From Serpula lacrymans var. lacrymans S7.9 (Eukaryota > Basidiomycota > Agaricomycetes > Boletales > Serpulaceae), in the NCBI RefSeq assembly GCF_000218685.1, contig NW_006763303.1, forward strand, positions 496,001 to 560,000: 64,000 nt of DNA, written 5' to 3'. Every line of letters begins with the position of its first letter. Position 1 is the stretch's first letter. The notes beneath the pieces are model-generated. The model saw nothing but the letters and a program-made list of their open reading frames with translations, made no database searches and was not told where the DNA came from. This document shows positions 40,288 through 52,058 of this stretch, one piece after another. A program made the position numbers and the translations under genes.

Positions 40288-43032
40288 ATGTCCGACTCCA
40301 GCCCACACAGCTTCTACACCGAACTCTCAGAGCTCCCCGTCCCCACCTCTCCCCAGTTCGTCTCCTCAGACCGTACGTACCCCGCTATCGCAATAACCCT
40401 CCCGCTCATCCCCATCCACAGTCATCCGCGTATCCTTCTCCGTCCGCGATCACCAGCGCAATCTCAAACGATCCATCCAAAAAACATACTTCATCACCCC
40501 CACCTCCCTCTCCTCCTCCCTCTCCCAAGACTCCTCCGACATCCAAGCATCCCTCATCTCCCCCTCCAACGCACGCACCGCGGTCCTTCGGGAGCTCTCT
40601 GAGCAGAGTGGCAAGAAACGCTTCGTCGAGATATGGGCTGGTTCGCGTCTCGAGGCGTCCCTCCTAGTCACCTCCACACACGGGTCCTTTGCTACAGACG
40701 GTACGTCCCCCTCCCTCCCATCTCATCTTACTCACCCCCACACAGACATCCTCTCTCCCTCTCCTTCTCCCCCACGAGTCCGCCCTCCTCTACACCGCAG
40801 AAGCCTCCACCCACACTCCCTCCTCAGACCCCTACGCCAAATTCCGCTTCACACCCAGCTTTGGCGAGACCCTCTGCACCAAGAAACGTCCTACCATCTT
40901 TCTCTTCCGCTGGCGTTCCCCCTCCTCCATCACCACACCCATCCCCTTCAAATCAACCCAGTCCAGCCCTCCCACACCCACGCTCTCCGCCCTCACCTTC
41001 GTCCTCCCCGCCCAAGACGCCTCCCCAGTCCCCATCCTCCTCGCCCAAGCCATCTTCGCCTCCGAATCTCGCGTCTTCGCCACAGGCTACGAGCACACCC
41101 AAGACGGACGGCTGCTGGGTATCAAAGGATGCTTCAACCGTCCGACGGGGATATGGGCGCTCGATATCCCTCCCCAGGGGCTTGACCTCTCCCAAGGGCA
41201 AGCCAAACCAGAGGGCGAAAGCAAGGGCGGGGACAAGACAGAACTCACCTGCACCCTCCACCGCCTCACCCCCCCCACCCGCTCCCCCCGCTCCCCCCGC
41301 GTCCTCTTCGACCCCACGAGCGCAAGCCCAACCCGCCTCTTCTGGCTCTCAAACCCAACAGGCGGCGCCCACGCCTCGTGCGTCTCTCTCCACTCCCTCG
41401 CCCTGCTCCCCTCGGCGGAGGGAGCGGCGCCCGACCCCACCTCCTCCCAAACCCTCGTCGACACCCAATGGGACCCAAAACCAGACGAATTCCCGGGTTT
41501 CTACACCGAATACAACCTCCCCGCCTCCCCCTTCCTCCGCCTCGGCCCCTCCGCGTCCGCGTCGTCTTACATCGTCGCCCAATCCTTGTGGCGCTCGCGT
41601 ACCGTCGTTCTCCTCATCAATGTCGATACTGGGGTTGTGCGGAACGTCACTCCCGGTGCGGGTGCGGGCGAGGAGAACGAGGATGGGAAGGAGGGACTGT
41701 ACAGCTGGACCGTCCTCACCACCAACCACCGCGACCTCGTCCTATGCACGCGCAGCACCCCCACCACGCCCCCCGAAATCATGCTAGGCAGGTTCGACGC
41801 GAGCGGGGGTGTGGAGTGGAGGGTGATTGATAAGCCTGTGTTGTCTGACGAACGTACGTCCCGCTTTTCTTTCTTTCTCTAACTCCCTCTCCCTTTTTTG
41901 TGGACTTTGGTTTGCTTTCAACGAGTTTTCCGAATGTCATTCCTACTTCTATTCTATCCTATCATCCCATCTTCCTCCTCCAAAACCCCCAAAACGTGAA
42001 TCACTAACCCCCCTCCCAACCCCCACAGTCCAAACCGCCCTCACCTCCCTCTCCACCTCCATCCTCCCCATCCCCTCCCGTTACCCCGTCGAGACCATCG
42101 TGATCAAGTCCAAATCCGCTCTCGCCGGCGCGGCCGGGGAGGGCTTGAAGCCGTACTGCATCACCATTCCGCACGGGGGCCCGCATGCGACGAGCACGAC
42201 GGCGTTCTCGGCTGGGACGACGGCATTGGCGCTTGAAGGATGTACGTCCCCTCCCCTCCCCCCTCTCCCTCTTCCCCCCACCCCACTAACACCCCCTCAC
42301 ACACAGACACCCTCTCCCTCCCGAACTACACCGGCTCCCTCGGCTTCGGCCAAACCCACGTCGACGCCCTCCTGGGCCGATGCGGCGCGCTCGACGTCGA
42401 GGACTGCGTCGCCTCCGCGCTGCACCTCGTCCGCCTGGGGCTCGCGCAGGAGGGCAGGCAGGGCGTGCAGGGGGGGAGTCATGGCGGCTTTTTGGCGGCG
42501 CATCGTGAGTTTTTTTTTAATTTTTTACCAGCTTTGGGGCACTGGCTCACCTCACTTTTGCTTGATTTCTTTGCGTGCTTCCGCACGACACCGTCCATGT
42601 ACGCCGCCCACGCCCCCACACACAGTCATCGGCCAACACCCCACCCTCTTCACCGCCGCCGTCCTCCGCAACCCCGTCATCTCCTCCGGCCAGCTCTCCA
42701 TCTCCGACATCCCAGACTGGTACTATGAGGAGTTTGGCCTGCCCTTTGCGCCGTCGTCCCTCATCGATCCCCCCGCGTACGACCTCCTCTTTCGCGCCTC
42801 GCCGATCGCGCATGTGCATGGCGTGCGTGCGCCGGTGTTGATCGCGCTCGGGGAGGACGATTTGCGCGTGGCGCCGACGCAGGGCTTGACGTATTATCAT
42901 GCGTTGAAGGGGAGGGGGAAGGTGGTGGAGATGTTGTGCTTTCCTGGGGAGACGCATGCTATTGATGGAGTGGAAGCTGCAAAGGTGTCATGGGAGGCTG
43001 GGAGGGATTGGTTCAAGACTTTCTCCAAGTAG
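40288..43032 (+). CDS. Acylaminoacyl-peptidase (S9C prolyl oligopeptidase family)
   Basis: The enzyme removes N-acylated amino acids from blocked peptides in the cytosol. Exons: 40288-40372, 40422-40700, about 40745-41853, 42029-42241, 42307-42504 and 42626-43032. Beta-propeller segments come first (SALLYTAEA, GWSxxL-like blocks and FASESRVFATGYE). The alpha/beta hydrolase domain follows: PYCITIPHGGPHA, LPNYTGSLGFGQ, the nucleophile elbow GGSHGGF (Ser, exon 5), the acid Asp in ALGEDDLRV and the His in GETHAIDG. The start ATG (gccaccATG) is in ideal context. One oddity: the exon 2 to exon 3 join as drawn does not keep frame, so an unusual splice site or a single-base error near 40700-40760 is likely. 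Codon usage is very GC-rich compared with the flanking repeats. Confidence 0.88.
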
Positions 43033-43332
43033 GAACGACTCACTCGGAATACAAATGTACATCTAAGAACTAGGAATCTGTAAAAAAGATCTATACCACG
43101 GATATAAAAAGTGCATCTCAAAATATTCCCAACAGGTTTGAGTGTGCAGCATCAGATGCCTTTTCATTTTTCGCTGTTCATTACATGGATCATCGATGTT
43201 GTAAAGATTCGAAGCATGATCACAAAAGTGGCAAAACAAATACAGATGAGAAAAACATCCGATAATATAACTGAGAAAGCGATGAAGAGCAAACTCTCAT
43301 CTTATCCTGTATGAACCCATCTATCAAAACAT
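43033..43332. other. Convergent intergenic region
   Basis: This 300-bp space lies between two converging genes. No terminator motif is diagnostic in a fungus, and I see no gene. Confidence 0.5.
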
Positions 43333-46276
43333 TTATTGCTTAGCCTTGGCTGCCATCTGTGTGAAGAACGATGAGAATGAATGCTACCAAGACTTGACTA
43401 CAGAACACACCAAGTTGAGAGCAGATCCAGCCTTGAACCACTCGATTTGACCTTCGTTGAAAGAGTGGGCGAGAGGAATTTCCTGCAAATAGTTTCGGCG
43501 GTTTAGCACAATACTTCACACTATGCGTATAAAACACTCACATCCTTGCTACCGTCAGCGTGCTTAGCCAAGAGAGTAAGGTTTTTGCCAGGTGCGAACG
43601 ACTCCAAGCCCAAGATGTCGACCTTGTCGGTAGGTTGCAACTTCTCGTAGTCTTCGGGGTTTGCGAAAGTCAAGGCGAGCATACCCTGCTTCTTCAAGTT
43701 GGTCTCGTGGATACGGGCAAACGAACGGACGATGATGGCAAGACCGCCGAGGAAACGGGGCTCGAGAGCAGCGTGCTCACGGGAAGAACCTTCACCATAG
43801 TTGTGGTCTCCGATGACAACCCACTTGATGCCCTTCTCACGGTAGTAAGCGGCAGTTTGGGGAACGGCTCCGTATTCACCAGTAATCTGGTTCTTGACCT
43901 TGTTGGCCTCACCGTTCTCGGAGTTAATGGCGCCGATCAGGCAGTTCTCTGTAACCATTGTGTCAGCGGCGTCAACGAACAATCAAAAATGACATACGGG
44001 AGATGTTTTCGAGGTGTCCGCGATATTTGAGCCATGGTCCTCCGGCACTGATGTGGTCGGTGGCTAGTCAAGCAGGGTGAGTAATAACATAAGGCCGCGA
44101 TATGCACGCGACGTACTGCATTTGCCCTTAACCTTGATCAAAATAGGCAAGTCGGCGGGAGTCTTGCCATCCCATGGTTGGAAGGGGCTCAACAGCTGAA
44201 GACGGTCACTCTTGGGGTCAACGGCGACGGAGACACTCTCACGGTTGGCGGGAGGGGCCTGGAAGGTGTCTTGACCGGGGTCATAACCACGAGGAGGGAG
44301 TTCATTGCCAGTTGGGTCGGAGAACTTGAAAGGTTTGCCGTCAGAACCGGTGAGAGAGTCAGTCAAAGGATTGAAAGTGAGATCGCCGGCAAAAGCAAAG
44401 GCAGTAACAATGTCGGGAGATGCAACGAAGGCATGTGTAGCGGGGTTAGCATCGTTACGGCCAGTGAAGTTACGGTTGTAGGAGGTGATAACTTTGAAAA
44501 TATGAAAATACCATAAATATCATGCACTGTTGGGATCACTGTGCTACTTACTAGAGTTTGCCTCGCCCTTCTTGACGTCCTGTCTATCCCATTGACCAAT
44601 GCAAGGGCCACATGCGTTAGCGAGAACGAGTCCACCGACTTGTTCGAAAGCACCAATTTGACCGTCACGATCGATGGTAGCACGAACTTGCTCGGAACCT
44701 GGAGTAATAGTAAACTTGCTCTTCACGTCGAGTCCGTGCTTCGCAGCCTCACTGGCGATAGAAGCGGAGCGCGACATGTCCTCGTACGAAGAGTTTGTGC
44801 AAGATCCAATCAAAGCAACCTTGAGTTCTTGTGGCCAGTTGTTCTTCTTCACCTCCTCAGCAAACTTAGAGATAGGAGTAGCAAGATCAGGAGTGAAAGG
44901 TCCGTTGATATGGGGCTCAAGTTCCGACAAGTTCTTTTTCATGCTAGTCAAGAGGCTGGCCAATAAAGACAACCGATGCACTCACGATTTCAATGTTCTC
45001 ATCATACTCGCAACCCTTATCAGCTTGCAAGTTGTGAGCAAATCGTTGAGCGTATTGACCGATTTCAGAGCGCTTGGTTGCATTGAGGTAGTCCACCATG
45101 CGACGGTTGAATGGGAAGAGCGAAGTCGTTGCACCAATTTCAGCACCCATGTTGCAGATGGTAGCCATACCAGTGCAAGAGAGAGACTCGACACCAGACC
45201 CATGATACTCGACAATAGCACCAGTTCCGCCCTTGACCGTAAGAATACCAGCTACCTTCAATATGACATCTAATAACGCAGAAACATTAGTGAAGACTAT
45301 ATTATTTTAATGAGGTAACCTCACCCTTGGGAGTTGTCCAGCCACCAATCTTGCCAGTGAGGTTGACACCAATGACCTTAGGGCACTTCAATTCCCAAGG
45401 AATTCCAGCCATGACATCAACAGCATCAGCTCCACCAACACCACAAGCAACCATACCCAAACCACCAGCATTAGGGGTGTGCGAATCAGTACCAATCATG
45501 AGACCACCAGGGAATGCATAGTTCTCCAAAATGATTTGATGGATAATACCAGAACCGGGTTTCCAGAAACCGAGACCATACTGAATGGAACACTCTTGAG
45601 CTATATCATACACTAACTTACACTTCTATAACGCACCTTAGCTGTGGCGGTAGCCAAGAAATCATAGACTTCCTTATTGATATCAATCGCACGGGCCAAG
45701 TCTTTTACGCCACCAATCTGAGCCTCAATCAAGTGGTCACAGTGAACTGTAGTTGGAACAGCTGCAGTGTCCATTCCTGCGGACATGAATTGAAGAAGAG
45801 CCATCTACATTACGTCAGTTTTGATTCTGTGACGTAGGTAATGTCGCGCACCTGTGCAGTCGCATCCTGGCAGGCAACACGCTGTGGATAACGGATATTA
45901 ATAACAGTGGAGATGGTATAACAGGGGAGCGAGACAAACGTCAGGTCGGAGCTTCAGATAGCTAGTTCCACGCTCAATGTCCTGGTGTTGAGGGTCGTCC
46001 AAATGCCCGTAGACAATCTTTTCTGAAAGCGTCAAAGGACGACGCAACCTATGGACATTTATATGAATGCCATTCTCGACAAGAGCTAAAAAGATAGTAC
46101 CTCTCACGAATAACAACGAGATTGTCCTCAATGCGCTGGTAGTTGATGTATGCGTCCTTCTCAAGCAGAGACATGGCGACTTTGGTGTCACCAATACGGG
46201 GTGCTGCGGTAGCCATCCCTGCGGCCAACCGCTGCAATGACCGCACGGCCTCGCGGGTCTTTGTTACGTTCAACAT
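43333..46276 (-). CDS. ACO1: Mitochondrial aconitase (aconitate hydratase)
   Basis: The enzyme converts citrate to isocitrate in the TCA cycle, with a 4Fe-4S cluster, in the mitochondrial matrix. Twelve exons: 46276-46101, 46048-45940, 45881-45852, 45804-45637, 45580-45325, 45269-44986, 44933-44552, 44491-44117, 44063-43998, 43948-43542, 43482-43411 and 43356-43333. The N-terminus ([20 protein letters not shown]) is an amphipathic basic presequence. Signature blocks are [24 protein letters not shown] (cluster Cys), [12 protein letters not shown] (two cluster Cys), [11 protein letters not shown] and [15 protein letters not shown]. Exon 7 begins AACTTG after an aaaaag acceptor, fixed by family alignment ([16 protein letters not shown]). 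The last exon codes only MAAKAKQ. Frame is clean throughout. Confidence 0.95.
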
Positions 46277-47172
46277 CGTCGAAAGCGACGCACGTCGGCG
46301 ACAACGATGAGCAAGTTTAAAAGTGAGAGAGTTTCGGCAAATTGCGTCCGACTAACATCAATTTATGGGTGTGGTCCTTGTGATTGAATTTGCCGGCTCG
46401 TCACGCTCTGCCAATCACAACTCGCCTTTTTGCATTTTATCGCCGCAACGGCCGAATATCATCCCGGAGTCGGCTGCATGGACTCTCAGCAGCCGCTCTT
46501 TTGCCGACGGCCTTACCGGGCGGAGCTCAAAATCTTCAAATTTTTTATCAGATACCGGGACAAGAAGTACGGAATGACAAAGAGTATAACTAGAAAAAAA
46601 GTCTGGCACTGCAGCCCAGGTTTATCTTTGCAACATACATGTTCTGCAATATTTTGTAGACCAATGAGCTTCATGGATCTCACCATTACCAAGGCTGTTC
46701 CTAGGATCCTGCGACAAAACCATCAGCGGCGGCCATGCTTTCATGCAACGCGACAAATTCACGGGCGCATTCTCTGCGCTCTCACCATACGCTTATTCTT
46801 GAAAACGCCACCGAGCTTCGTGTCTGCAGGTCGCGAGAAATTCTATGGCCCATCATTTCGATATCCGACACTGGTCCGACCAGTAAACGCGTGTAGCACA
46901 GTGACGGTGAGCGCTACTCAAGGATCATCGGGTATGGGTCCGAGTGACAAGTATAATCGCATGCCTAACCAGTGCGCTGATGCTTGATGAGGTAGATGTT
47001 GCAACTTTACTGTAATCGATTCCTATTTCAGGCCCAATGCTTCGGTCGAAACCTTGGTCTGTGTCCAACTCTGGTATAGCTTCTTTGTGCGAGTACAGAT
47101 AGAGAATCTTTTACTATACATCACTCACGACTGCCACGGCCCGATCTTACAGGAAGTCGATGATAATCTCAA
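46277..47172. other. Intergenic between aconitase and karyopherin; unsupported 185-codon ORF
   Basis: This holds the aconitase promoter. A plus-strand open frame at 46430-46987 has no recognisable domain, begins inside the promoter region and shows no splice signals, so I do not call it a gene. Confidence 0.45.
46410..46414 (+). promoter_or_regulatory. CCAAT box upstream of aconitase
   Basis: CCAAT (in tctgCCAATcac) lies 134 bp upstream of the aconitase ATG. CCAAT-binding complex sites regulate iron-sulfur and TCA genes, aconitase included, in ascomycete fungi. Function here is inferred from position only. Confidence 0.4.
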
Positions 47173-50100
47173 TCACATGCTACCGGATGCATACCCGAAA
47201 CTTGACCCTTCCAGACCTCTTGCAACTAATATGAACTGCTGTGCTGAATCTCTCGTCTTCTTCGGAGATCGTGAACTGGAGATTTATGGTAGTCAAAACA
47301 ACGATACGGAAGGTGCCAACCATGACTGCTTACCTTACCACAGCCTTGATGAACGCCTTCTTGGCGTCTGGGCCAGCTTTAGACTGCACGAAGTCATCCT
47401 AGTTATTCAGAAAGATGGGAAAGTTTAGTTCCGAAAACACGCTTCAAGTAACGTAAATCACCCACCGCAAATAGAATCTCATTCATCCAGGCCCTGGTCT
47501 CTGCTGGGTGCCTTGAATTCAACGTCATAAGAAGCTCAATGAGGTTTACTGTCGCGGACCGCGGAGCCACGCTAGCAAAACCACATAGGATAGCTCGCAT
47601 TATCGGCCGTCCATGAGCCTGAATGAGCATAGCACTAGCATCGCCCAACTCATCGCTGTTGGCCGTTTTACTGATCAGTGCGGCCTAATAATCCGACGGA
47701 GGACGGATTGGGTTAGAGTCGTATCACAAGAGAGGGTTGACTTACGAGGAATGTACATGCTGAGACTAGGGAGTAGCGCTCCTGTAGTGATAATGATCCA
47801 ATCGCGCATCGCATAAGTGTATCTAGTGCTCCAGGTTGAAGTCTATAAAAAGCCGCAACAAAGTTTTTCGCTACCTGTCAAATAGTCAAAGACAGCGAGT
47901 CCGGTTTTGGAAAGAAGCTCACAGTGTCCATGCAGCTAAAAAATGCCTGCACAATATCGGGGTTCTACCGAGGAATCAGAAAGCTTCTTCCGGAATGACT
48001 TGAATGACCTACAGATTCCATGGCTCCTGGGTGGCCAAGCGCAGTCAAAGATGTCTGCAGTAACGCAGGGAGAACATTGGAGAGTACGGTCTGTGCCTCA
48101 ACATTTGGACCAGACTTCAAAGTTGAAGGAATCAAAGTAGGAGGGTCTACTTGTATGATGAGCATATTGGCGAGAGTCAGCCAGATAGCTGTGAGCTGTC
48201 TCTGAGAGGCAAAGCAAACGAGCTCGAGAAGAGGGCCAGCAGGGAGAGAAAGCAATGTCATATCGGAGGGTAGTGCAGTTATCGATCTGAATAGCTCGCT
48301 GAGTGCCTGGCCACCATCAGTGTAAGATGCAAGAGGAAAAAACTCAATATTCAAGGAATACTCACGTCACTGACACCGGCATCGGTCGACCACATATCCA
48401 CAGTATTCCTGATAGCAGTAAAGAGGTCCTCACGCAACTTGATCATCCTGTAGTCTTTGCGGGCTTGTCGCACCCGTTCAACTTCTACTTGCTCTTCTGG
48501 AGACTCTTCAAGGATGAGTAGAGAATCCGTAGTACGAGTGAGGCCTTTGGCTACTCCAGTCAGGGTTTGCAACTGCACCACAATCATGGTGCGAGCCTCT
48601 TCAGGAAGCTGTGAATATAGCATGATTGTCAACTAGATGATTCCAAAACGAAGTAAACTTCCTGACCTGTGTAGAAGACTGTAGAGCTTGAACGAGCTTC
48701 TCTACCACTGGACTAACAATAGCCTGAACAACAAACATGAGAAAGGTCTGCTAGGATGAACCATAGAAGATACTAAACCTGAACCGGCGGTATCTCTTCT
48801 TCTGGTGGCAAAGCCTGGATGACACTAGCGATAGACTGTAGCACCTTACATTTTTCGGTATCCTATTCTATCAACGTTAATACTGCAAATTATTATCAAC
48901 AACCATCCAACGTACCGGAATACCCGTCAAGCCAGCATGCAGCTCCGCGAATGCGCCAATGTGAGGAGCGAGCGCAGTGCGGTTAGCATCGCAGAGATCA
49001 CGCAGAGAATTGGCAGCCGAGAGACACAGCATCTGCTCCGGAAGTGCGGCAACGACATAAGATACGGTATTCATAAGAAGAGTCGGTGACGAAGTGGGCG
49101 TTGATGTTAGGGATTGCGTGGTAAACCATGAGGCGTATGTTCCTGGTCAAGTATTTGCGTTAAGAAGATGGAAGGGCTCAATTAACAAGTCACTCACCGA
49201 TGAGGCCTAGAGTTGTGCGTCTGATTCTATCTTGCCCAGTCCTTGGTAAACGGCCAAGTACCTCGTGGCCAAAAAGTCGAGCAAGGAAAGGATTGTCTTC
49301 TAGAGGTATTGCTTCCTGAATGGACATTATACAGTGCAGCGTGGCTTCAATGTCCTGGTGAGGTGAAAATGAGTTCAGGGCCAATGTCAATGTACTCAAC
49401 TAAGCAGATACTAACCTCCCAACCATCACTATCATTCCTTGCCGATACATGTTCAATCAGATCATTTAAGTAATAAGCCAGCATGTCGTTGCGCAGGATA
49501 TAATAGCTACAGACACATCAGGCATGAAGGTAGATTCTTCAGATTATAACTTACGCATTGATAAGGGTATCGCCAACATCTCTCCGGTACCTAGAAAGGC
49601 TTTAGTAATGCTGAGAATTCGAAGCAAAGTGTCCACTTACACTTGATATTTGTCTCTCTGATCTAAATATCCAAGTCTCAGGACAGTAAGGCAGATGCAG
49701 TGGTGACATATTTAAATACCTTTTCCCCACCCGCTCAAAACGGTTCGGTCAGGCCAAATGACCTTTCTCTTGAGAACTTGCACCAGTTCACTGTACACAG
49801 CCTTCACCACTGCCCATTGTTCTTTTTCTTTGTCGGTTTCTTGCGGTGGTTGCCTATTTCCTTCTTCGTCTTCTTCCAAGTCGTACTCGACACTCCACAG
49901 CGATTCCTGAAACAGATACCAGAAACCAAGAGTCATCTCGCTCTCTTCTTCGTCAACACCATAGTATCCTGGAAGAGCAGTATACCCTAATATCAGCCTA
50001 AGAAAATTTTGAACTAGATGTGCCCTGGTCCTCGGCTGAGACGATAATGTTTGGCTATCTTGACTTGGAACAACGTATACTGAAGACACGATATTGGACG

Positions 50101-51621
50101 CGAGATAAGAGTTTGAGTGGTCTCCTAGAGCAACTAGCAATTTGCAAAATGAGTGAGAAAGAGCATCTGCGAAACCAGCTAATCGTCGATAGGTAATTAA
50201 ATATCGACATTGTGAGCAATTAGCACAAACAAGCAAGACAAATGTCAGATATGCAAGGGAAAGAGGGCAACCTACACCTACAGCTCGCAGTTGATTCCAA
50301 TATTTTACCTCCGTATAAATCTAGCCACGTCAAAAGTGGGTCGGTGAGCGTCCTGGAGCCAGCTCCACCAGATAAAGAGGATTTTGACGTGATTTCTTGG
50401 AGAGCATCGGAAGCAGGGACAAATATTGATTCATCAAATTCTCCTTCCGGATGTAGAGGCGTCACCGATGGTGACAGTAAATTGATCAATAAAGGTATCA
50501 ACGGTGTAAGTTCACTGTATTTGATTGAGTTTGGTGAGCTTCATGACGCAAAATGCAATGGACCGAACGAAACACAGATCATATTGAGGTTGACTGACTT
50601 GCCACGAAGAATAGGAATCCATGCTTGTAGGCACTTCAACGCTGAATTGAACTCTTGGATTCTAAATTGCTCTTTTGGTTGGGTTATGGAGGATATGATG
50701 GCTTGAACGACCATCGGTGCTGCGTCCAGTAATGACTGATGCATCTGCATTCTGGATGAATGGTTAGCTTTCTAGTAGAACACACAACTATACAATGCCA
50801 GATTGGCTATCACTTACTTACTGGGACCTATGAGCGCAGCGGTGTCTATCTCTTCTGCAACGATGGACAGGAAATCAAGCATATATTCTGTAAATACTCC
50901 TCGGCCAGATAGGAAATTGACAGATGATATGATCCAATCTGGCCAATCAGAGGATCCTCCAGTTGCAATTTTCAGGGCCAAGGACGTGAGCTAGAGTAAA
51001 ATGAGACTTGCAGTTGACTTGATACAGATTTCCACAGCGCAGAGAGACGTACAGCAATAAACAATTTACGCAAGATAACCTTCGTGCGTCCAGCTAAAAC
51101 GGCATGTACCGTCAATTCAAGTAGAAGGTCACGTAGTTGGAGCGCGTTGTCTTGAGGGAATGAGTCCCTGTGAAGAAATATTTTGAGCCATTCTCGATTC
51201 GATAAATATACAAGGCCTTGACGGACGCAGGAACGAGAGAGCGAGGAAGCGTAGGTGGATAACTAACTTTGACCACTAGGTCGCGGAAAGTTTTGATCTG
51301 GGGTTGGAGTACTCACCAGTCTCGTGCTATTTTAACTTGCGCAGTATGTGCACCGAAAAACTGGACATTAGGATCCTGGTTCTCTAGGAATGGTACGACG
51401 AGCCCCCATGCCTCTGGGCGTTTTTGGATGCTGAGAAGCTCTTGCTGGATACGACGCTGATCATCGGGAGATATGTGGGCTCCAGGCGCATACGCCTGGT
51501 GGATCAACTGCGAAACGAGAATGAACGACTAGATGGAATCCCTGAACCAAAAGATGTTTACTTGAGCAGCTTGTTGTACATCAGACACGGATAAGACAGG
51601 AAGAAACGCAGCCGGGTTCAT
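47173..51621 (-). CDS. Importin-beta family karyopherin, importin-13/Kap122-like
   Basis: The product is a nuclear transport receptor of stacked HEAT repeats that binds Ran-GTP. The start ATG at 51621 gives MNPAAFLPVLSVSDVQQAAQ. The N-terminal repeat reads NVQFFGAHTAQVKIARDW (the family's FFGALTxxVKI block), followed by an exportin-1-like domain (ALQLRDLLLELTVHAVLAGR). Helical repeats continue through many exons of 60-350 bp with introns of about 50-60 bp. A late exon at about 49990-49725 has an acidic insertion (DLEEDEEGNRQPP). The C-terminus matches the family's end: ARGLEGSSFGYASGSM, stop at 47175-47173. About twenty introns; frames are clean where I checked the joins. Cargo is not predictable from sequence. 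Confidence 0.85.
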
Positions 51622-52058
51622 CGTCTAGGCGGGAGTTGGATTACAAAATTAATCGCAACACCCTTTGGCAGCAAATATTGAGAAGAAAGACAAGTAATAA
51701 GCTGTGAAGAGTATGAGCAGACTGAAGCTGGTTGTTTGCATATGCATTCAAGTCGACTGACAAACGCAGAGCATGGTGAGCCACAGACCCCAAATTTCCC
51801 GTTCCGTTTCCGATGCTGCCATCACACTGGACTCTTGCCAGAACCATGTATTTCTATGTTGCGTAACAGAACCGTATATTTTCTTATTTTTATCATATAT
51901 GCCGGCGTCGAGCACCTCTACGCGCTAATGTTTGGGAATATAGAGTAAATTGCTTCCGACAGCTCTGACGATTATGGTGTCGGACTCGACATGCCAGGAC
52001 GATATGCTCGAACACGGTTTTATTCGACAACTCCTGCATCTTTCTACTGTAATCGTAT
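51622..52058. other. Intergenic, no gene seen
   Basis: Upstream of the karyopherin and downstream of the membrane-protein gene (both minus strand). Contains promoter sequence by position; no recognisable motif. Confidence 0.45.

Noticed and set aside
46430..46987. 185-codon plus-strand frame between aconitase and the karyopherin
   Set aside because: No domain, no splice signals, and it overlaps the aconitase promoter; most likely chance.
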